Positions 5,281 through 7,795 of a DNA stretch of 7,795 nucleotides are shown piece by piece; positions within the stretch are counted from its first letter, which is position 1; each line of letters starts with the position of its first letter. The translations under genes and the position numbers were made by a program. The notes beneath the pieces were generated by a model. That model was not told the origin of the DNA. It was given only the letters and a program-made list of their open reading frames with translations, and made no database searches. Source of the DNA: DATADD01 sp046262355 (GTDB taxonomy: Bacteria; Actinomycetota; CADDZG01; WHSQ01); assembly GCA_046262355.1 (NCBI GenBank), contig JBHEMX010000002.1:1-7795 (forward strand), given 5' to 3'.

Positions 5281-6060
5281 GTGGATCTCGAACCTTTGCT
5301 CGCGCTCTCTGAGTCTGCCGCGCGTCGGGCAGCGGAACTGCTGCTCGAACGCTGGTGCCGCTCTCCGCAGGGCGTGGACACGAAGAGCTCGCCGACCGAT
5401 CTCGTCAGCGACGCAGATCGCGACTCGGAGCGCTTGTTGATCGACGTCATCCATCGGGAACGTCCCGACGACGGGGTCGTCGCCGAAGAGACAGGGGCGC
5501 GCTCATCGCGCAGCGGTCTCTCCTGGATCCTTGATCCTCTCGACGGCACGGTTAACTACCTTTTCCGCATACCGGTGTGGGCGATCAGCATCGCCGTCGC
5601 CGACGATAGGCAAACGCTCGTCGGCGTCGTCTACGACCCGAATCGCGACGAGTTGTTCTCGGCGACGCGCGGAGGGGGGGCGACGATCAACGGCGCGCCG
5701 ATGCACGTCTCCGATGTGGACGACATCGCTACCGCCCTCATAGGAACGGGCTTCGCCTACGACTCGCGCGCCAGGCAGGTACAGGCAGAGACGTTGCAGC
5801 GCGTGCTGCCTCGCGTGCGCGACATCCGACGCGCCGGCTCCGCCGCACTCGACCTCGCGTCGGTCGCCTGTGGACGCCTTGACGGCCTCTACGAGGCACC
5901 GATGGAACGCTGGGACCGCGCCGCCGGAGCGCTGCTGGTGGAGGAGGCCGGCGGCGTCGTGAGCGAACTGGAGGGGCCGTTGCAGCTCTCTTCAGGCGTC
6001 GTTGCGGCGGGGGCCTCGCTGCACGACCGCCTCCGCGCCCTCGTGCTCGACGACGGGTAA
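5281..6060 (+). CDS. Inositol-monophosphatase-family phosphatase
   Basis: This is a Mg2+-dependent sugar/inositol phosphate monoesterase. Metal-binding residues are all visible: E69/E70 in VVAEE; D85 and D88 in WILDPLDGTVNYL (motif A, 82-94); and D212 in RWDRAAGALLVEEAGG (motif B, 210-225). TKSSPTDLVSDAD (34-46) is the usual N-terminal loop. The length of 259 is typical. The substrate could be inositol-1-phosphate, histidinol phosphate, fructose bisphosphate or PAP, which motifs alone do not separate. In actinobacteria an inositol phosphatase can serve mycothiol or phosphatidylinositol synthesis. The GTG start, with AGGA 9 bases upstream, follows the flavoprotein stop after 28 bases, and the MFS gene follows 9 bases after its stop, so co-transcription is likely. 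Confidence 0.92.
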   Translation: MDLEPLLALSESAARRAAELLLERWCRSPQGVDTKSSPTDLVSDADRDSERLLIDVIHRERPDDGVVAEETGARSSRSGLSWILDPLDGTVNYLFRIPVWAISIAVADDRQTLVGVVYDPNRDELFSATRGGGATINGAPMHVSDVDDIATALIGTGFAYDSRARQVQAETLQRVLPRVRDIRRAGSAALDLASVACGRLDGLYEAPMERWDRAAGALLVEEAGGVVSELEGPLQLSSGVVAAGASLHDRLRALVLDDG

Positions 6061-6069
6061 ACGGCCCAC

Positions 6070-7233
6070 ATGACGCCAGACGTTCGGCGCGCCCTGGTGG
6101 CGACTTTCGTGGCTCGCACCGCCGCCAACGCGGGTCTGCGCGTCGTGTACCCGTTCCTGCCTGCGATCGCGCGCGGTCTGGGGGTCGCTCCGGCGGCGCT
6201 CGCCTCGCTCGTGGCGATCCGCAACCTCGGCGGGATCACGACGCCGGTCGCGGCGCGCGCGTCGGAGCGCTACGGGCGCCGCTGGATGATGATCGTCGCT
6301 ATCGCCGCGGTGACGGTCGCGTCCATCCTGTCCTTCATCACCGACGTCTTCTGGATAGCGGGCATCGGGATCATCGTCGTCGGGCTGGCCAAGCCCGCCT
6401 TCGACATTCCGATGCAGGCGTGGTTCGGGGATCGCGTGCCTTACGACGAGCGCGGGAGGGTCTTCGGCATCACCGAGCTGACGTGGTCGGTCGCGCTGCT
6501 CGTGACCGTCCCCGCGTCGGGTTTTCTGATCGTGCTGACCGATTGGCGAGCCCCGTTCGTTCTCGTCGCCGTACTGGCCGGATGCGGGACGTTCGCGATC
6601 ATCAGGGGCATCGACTCGGATACGCCGCTCGAGCACGTGCGCGGCAAGTTGAAGCTTACTTCGCCGCGCGTTCGGATGCTCTCCGTCGCTCTGCTGTTCA
6701 GCGTTGCCGCCGAGATCCCATTCATCGTGTACGGCCAGTGGCTCGAAGGCTCCTTCGGGCTATCGGTCGCCGGGATCGGGACGTTCACGCTGGTGGTCGT
6801 CGCCGCCGAGCTTGCCGGTGAAGGTCTCGTCATCGCCTTCGCCGATCGCTGGGGATTGCGGCGCATGATCCTGGGGGGCCTCTGGGGATCGGCCGCGGCG
6901 TACTCGGCGTTCGCCTTAACAGGTTCCCGGCTCCTGCTTGCGACGATCGTCGTCATGGTGTGGATAGCCGCCTTCGAGGTCACGATCGTCGCGGCGATCC
7001 CATTCGTGAGCGAGCTGGCCACCGCTCGCGACCGGCTCCTGTCGCTGCTCGCAGTCACGATCGCAGTGGGGCGTGCGCTCGGAGCGCTGGTCGGGCAACC
7101 GCTGTTCGCGGCGGGCGGCATCGGCCTGGTGGGGTTCGTGTCCGCGGCATGTGTGGCCGTGAGCGCGGTCCTCCTCCTCGAGGTCGAGGAGCCGCGGGAG
7201 GCGGCGCCATCGCCTACCTCTCCGGTCCAGTAG
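6070..7233 (+). CDS. Major facilitator superfamily (MFS) transporter
   Basis: This 387-residue integral membrane protein has about 12 hydrophobic segments, beginning near 10-30, 43-60, 72-90, 94-115 and 135-155 in the first half. The second half begins near 203 and ends near 371. The cytoplasmic loop after helix 2, VAARASERYGRRW (60-72), matches MFS motif A, and its second-half counterpart FADRWGLRRM (257-266) is also present. The central loop (about 180-200) is short and charged. Such proteins export or import small molecules using the proton gradient; the substrate cannot be predicted and drug efflux is only one possibility. No Shine-Dalgarno site precedes the ATG, and the gap to the phosphatase stop is 9 bases, so translational coupling is likely. 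The C-terminal tail is Pro/Ser-rich. Confidence 0.9.
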   Translation: MTPDVRRALVATFVARTAANAGLRVVYPFLPAIARGLGVAPAALASLVAIRNLGGITTPVAARASERYGRRWMMIVAIAAVTVASILSFITDVFWIAGIGIIVVGLAKPAFDIPMQAWFGDRVPYDERGRVFGITELTWSVALLVTVPASGFLIVLTDWRAPFVLVAVLAGCGTFAIIRGIDSDTPLEHVRGKLKLTSPRVRMLSVALLFSVAAEIPFIVYGQWLEGSFGLSVAGIGTFTLVVVAAELAGEGLVIAFADRWGLRRMILGGLWGSAAAYSAFALTGSRLLLATIVVMVWIAAFEVTIVAAIPFVSELATARDRLLSLLAVTIAVGRALGALVGQPLFAAGGIGLVGFVSAACVAVSAVLLLEVEEPREAAPSPTSPVQ

Positions 7234-7242
7234 CCTGCAAGG

Positions 7243-7795
7243 ATGGACATCGTTCATCCGGCGGTTGAGGACTACATGGCGAAGCTCGCGCGGCACGACG
7301 ACGAGCCTGTGCTGCTCGAGATGGAGAGGCGCGCCGCGGACAACGGCTTTCCGATCATCGGCCGCCTCTGTGGTCGGACGCTCGAACTCATGGCGCGCAG
7401 CATCGGTGCCCGGCGCATATTCGAGATGGGCTCCGGCTACGGCTACTCCGCATACTGGTTCTCCAGGGCGACTGGTCCGCACGGCGAGATCCACCTCACC
7501 GACGGCAACCCGCTCAACGAGCGCCTTGCCCTCGACTACCTCCGGCGCGCCGGGTTGGATGGTCCGGTTCGGTATCACGTCGGAGATGCGCTGGAAGCCT
7601 TCGCGGCGACCGACGGGGACTTCGACGTCGTCTACTGCGACATCGACAAGGACGGATACCCGCGCGCATGGGACGAGGCGCGCACGAGGGTGCGCGTAGG
7701 TGGGCTGTTCATGTGCGACAACATGCTGTGGTCGGGACGCGTGACGGGCGAGTCGGACGAATCCGACGTGAGGCCCGGCTGGACCGAGGCGATCG
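7243..7795 (+). CDS. O-methyltransferase (class I, SAM-dependent), partial: 3' end beyond the window
   Basis: The first 184 codons are present and open to the window edge. Residues 31-45 (AADNGFPIIGRLCGR) are the usual lead-in of family-3 O-methyltransferases related to catechol/caffeoyl-CoA enzymes. The SAM-binding motif I is FEMGSGYGYSA (60-70). The acidic residue binding the SAM ribose is D87 (LTDGN). D133 and D135 in YCDIDKDGY and D159-N160 in CDNMLWSGRV form the likely metal-binding site. ATG 7243 gives a lead (MDIVHPAVEDYM) in keeping with the family, but AAGG abuts it closely. ATG 7276 has GAGG 5 bases upstream and is an alternative. The gene lies 9 bases after the MFS stop. The methyl acceptor is unknown. 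Confidence 0.88.
   Translation, partial: MDIVHPAVEDYMAKLARHDDEPVLLEMERRAADNGFPIIGRLCGRTLELMARSIGARRIFEMGSGYGYSAYWFSRATGPHGEIHLTDGNPLNERLALDYLRRAGLDGPVRYHVGDALEAFAATDGDFDVVYCDIDKDGYPRAWDEARTRVRVGGLFMCDNMLWSGRVTGESDESDVRPGWTEAI

Noticed and set aside
1..7795. CRISPR arrays, tandem repeats, rRNA, riboswitches
   Set aside because: No regularly spaced repeats, rRNA sequence or recognisable riboswitch motif was seen on either strand.

Overview
The window looks like a piece of a high-G+C actinobacterial (Actinomycetota) chromosome. The housekeeping genes on the right are very G+C rich (one 60-base line counted, 4681-4740, is 70% G+C). GTG and TTG starts with GGAGG-type Shine-Dalgarno sites are used, the tRNA gene does not encode its CCA tail, and the protein families are common in actinobacteria. 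The exact lineage cannot be fixed from this sequence.

The left 3.6 kb is a stack of mobile DNA. Positions 1-141 (minus strand) read like the 5' end of a group II intron. It starts with GUGCG immediately after the first catalytic Asp-Glu-Thr codons of an ISL3-family transposase (exon on the minus strand, 142-612). The intron body and the rest of the transposase lie beyond the left edge. Next comes a lower-G+C stretch holding a small minus-strand HTH protein (852-1055, AlpA/excisionase type). Divergent from it is a tight two-gene operon. The first gene encodes a tyrosine-recombinase-like protein that has lost its nucleophilic tyrosine (1126-2145). The second encodes a 473-residue DDE-type transposase-like protein (2146-3567) that starts directly after the first gene's stop codon. 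A strong hairpin (1128-1157) lies at the 5' end of this operon.

The mobile block ends just before a tRNA-Arg(CCU) gene (3746-3818), a classic anchoring point for mobile DNA, although no att-type duplication was found in the window.

To the right is ordinary chromosomal sequence, all on the plus strand with short gaps. It contains a CoA-disulfide-reductase-like flavoprotein (3870-5252), an inositol-monophosphatase-family phosphatase (5281-6060), an MFS transporter (6070-7233) and the first 184 codons of an O-methyltransferase (from 7243, running off the end). They are probably co-transcribed, but no common pathway is evident.

The two most noteworthy items are the intron-interrupted transposase and the paired 'dead' tyrosine recombinase plus DDE transposase, which may be a two-protein transposition system.
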